Notes under the pieces: generated by a model
Seen by the model: only the letters and a program-made list of their open reading frames with translations
Database searches by the model: none
Told to the model about the DNA's origin: nothing
Part shown: piece after piece, positions 41,128 through 41,283 of the stretch
How the letters are laid out: each line of letters begins with the position of its first letter
How positions within the stretch are numbered: the first letter of the stretch is position 1
Program-made: the position numbers and the translations under genes
From: Pirellulales bacterium
GTDB lineage: Bacteria; Planctomycetota; Planctomycetia; Pirellulales; UBA1268
Assembly: GCA_029246985.1 (NCBI GenBank)
Contig: JAQWMC010000100.1
Span: 1-41,283, forward strand
Reading direction: 5' to 3'
DNA length: 41,283 nt

Positions 41128-41283
41128 TACGGGAGGTGGGGAGAAATCGAACGGAACGTTTTCTCTCCAGATGGCCGAATACGTTATTTAGACATCAAGA
41201 ACCTGCACAGCAACAAGGGGCGTGCGTTTTCTTCCGAATCTTTGGGTTTTCTTTTTTTCTCATTTACCCGTTAGGGTGGAGTT

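Larger units (their letters stand above)
40802..41283. other. 3' intergenic region at the right edge
   Basis: About 480 bases beyond the DUF1501 stop with no convincing gene. The first 210 bases include the possible antisense small membrane frame. The last 220 bases hold a candidate promoter (41099-41127) preceded by two direct repeats, suggesting that a plus-strand gene starts beyond the right edge. The final 50 bases are T-rich. Confidence 0.4.

Noticed and set aside
1-41283. tRNA or rRNA genes, insertion sequences, prophage genes, CRISPR arrays
   Set aside because: Intergenic regions were read on both strands and none showed a cloverleaf with TTCGA-type loop, transposase, phage or spaced repeat arrays.

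Overview
This looks like an ordinary chromosomal stretch of a planctomycete, most likely of the Pirellulales/Pirellulaceae type. The evidence is the combination of families: a prepilin-like GFTLIELL N-terminus of the DUF1559 type, a secreted sulfatase, a DUF1080 protein, a PSCyt1-DUF1549-DUF1553 protein paired with a DUF1501 protein, a secreted squalene-cyclase-fold protein and a secreted redoxin/cytochrome/copper-monooxygenase protein. Base composition looks moderate (by eye, near half GC). I see no insertion sequence, prophage gene, CRISPR array, tRNA or rRNA.

Layout. 1-5030 (minus strand): start of a prepilin-like gene, quinone-dependent D-lactate dehydrogenase (dld), a small membrane protein, and a sulfatase translationally coupled to a GNAT acetyltransferase. 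5339-8172 (plus): the redoxin/cytochrome c/PHM-like copper monooxygenase/EF-hand protein and a DUF1080 protein. 8185-13056: aldo/keto reductase, gluconokinase (gntK), MiaE-like tRNA hydroxylase, DUF2237 protein and a CPA2 antiporter with RCK domains. 13236-16461 (plus): a secreted unknown protein, csrA, a membrane-anchored unknown protein and a LOG-family phosphoribohydrolase. 16493-22843 (minus): phoB-phoR two-component operon and a large SNF2 helicase. 23016-26485: tetrapyrrole cluster, hemE divergent from a CcsA/HemX-like membrane protein that overlaps hemA. 26528-31708 (minus): LacI-type regulator, secreted alpha/alpha-toroid protein, acidic unknown protein, rpiB and a YrdC-like/low-molecular-weight phosphatase fusion. 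32023-40801: BamA with a long proline-rich insert, an HI0933-type flavoprotein, and the PSCyt1/DUF1549/DUF1553 plus DUF1501 pair.

How the genes fit together. The clearest functional units are the haem unit (hemE, ccsA/hemX-like, hemA), which fits the cytochrome-rich secreted proteins nearby; the phoBR operon; the coupled sulfatase-acetyltransferase pair; and the YrdC-like/YwlE-like fusion followed by rpiB, which resembles the ywlC-ywlE-ywlF order of Bacillus.

Most of the window is recognisable housekeeping or lineage-typical content. The observations I would look at first are: (i) the fusion of a YrdC-fold domain lacking the usual KxR and SxN motifs to a phosphatase whose P-loop matches protein arginine phosphatase YwlE; (ii) a 67-nt candidate three-way-junction RNA in the leader of that same gene, in which one stem pairs fully only on the gene's own strand; (iii) the secreted redoxin-cytochrome-copper monooxygenase-EF-hand protein with all copper ligands present; (iv) the roughly 180-residue proline-rich insert in BamA; and (v) a sulfatase with Glu-Asn where Asp-Asp is usual. 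All functional statements come from motif recognition by eye; no database search was run.
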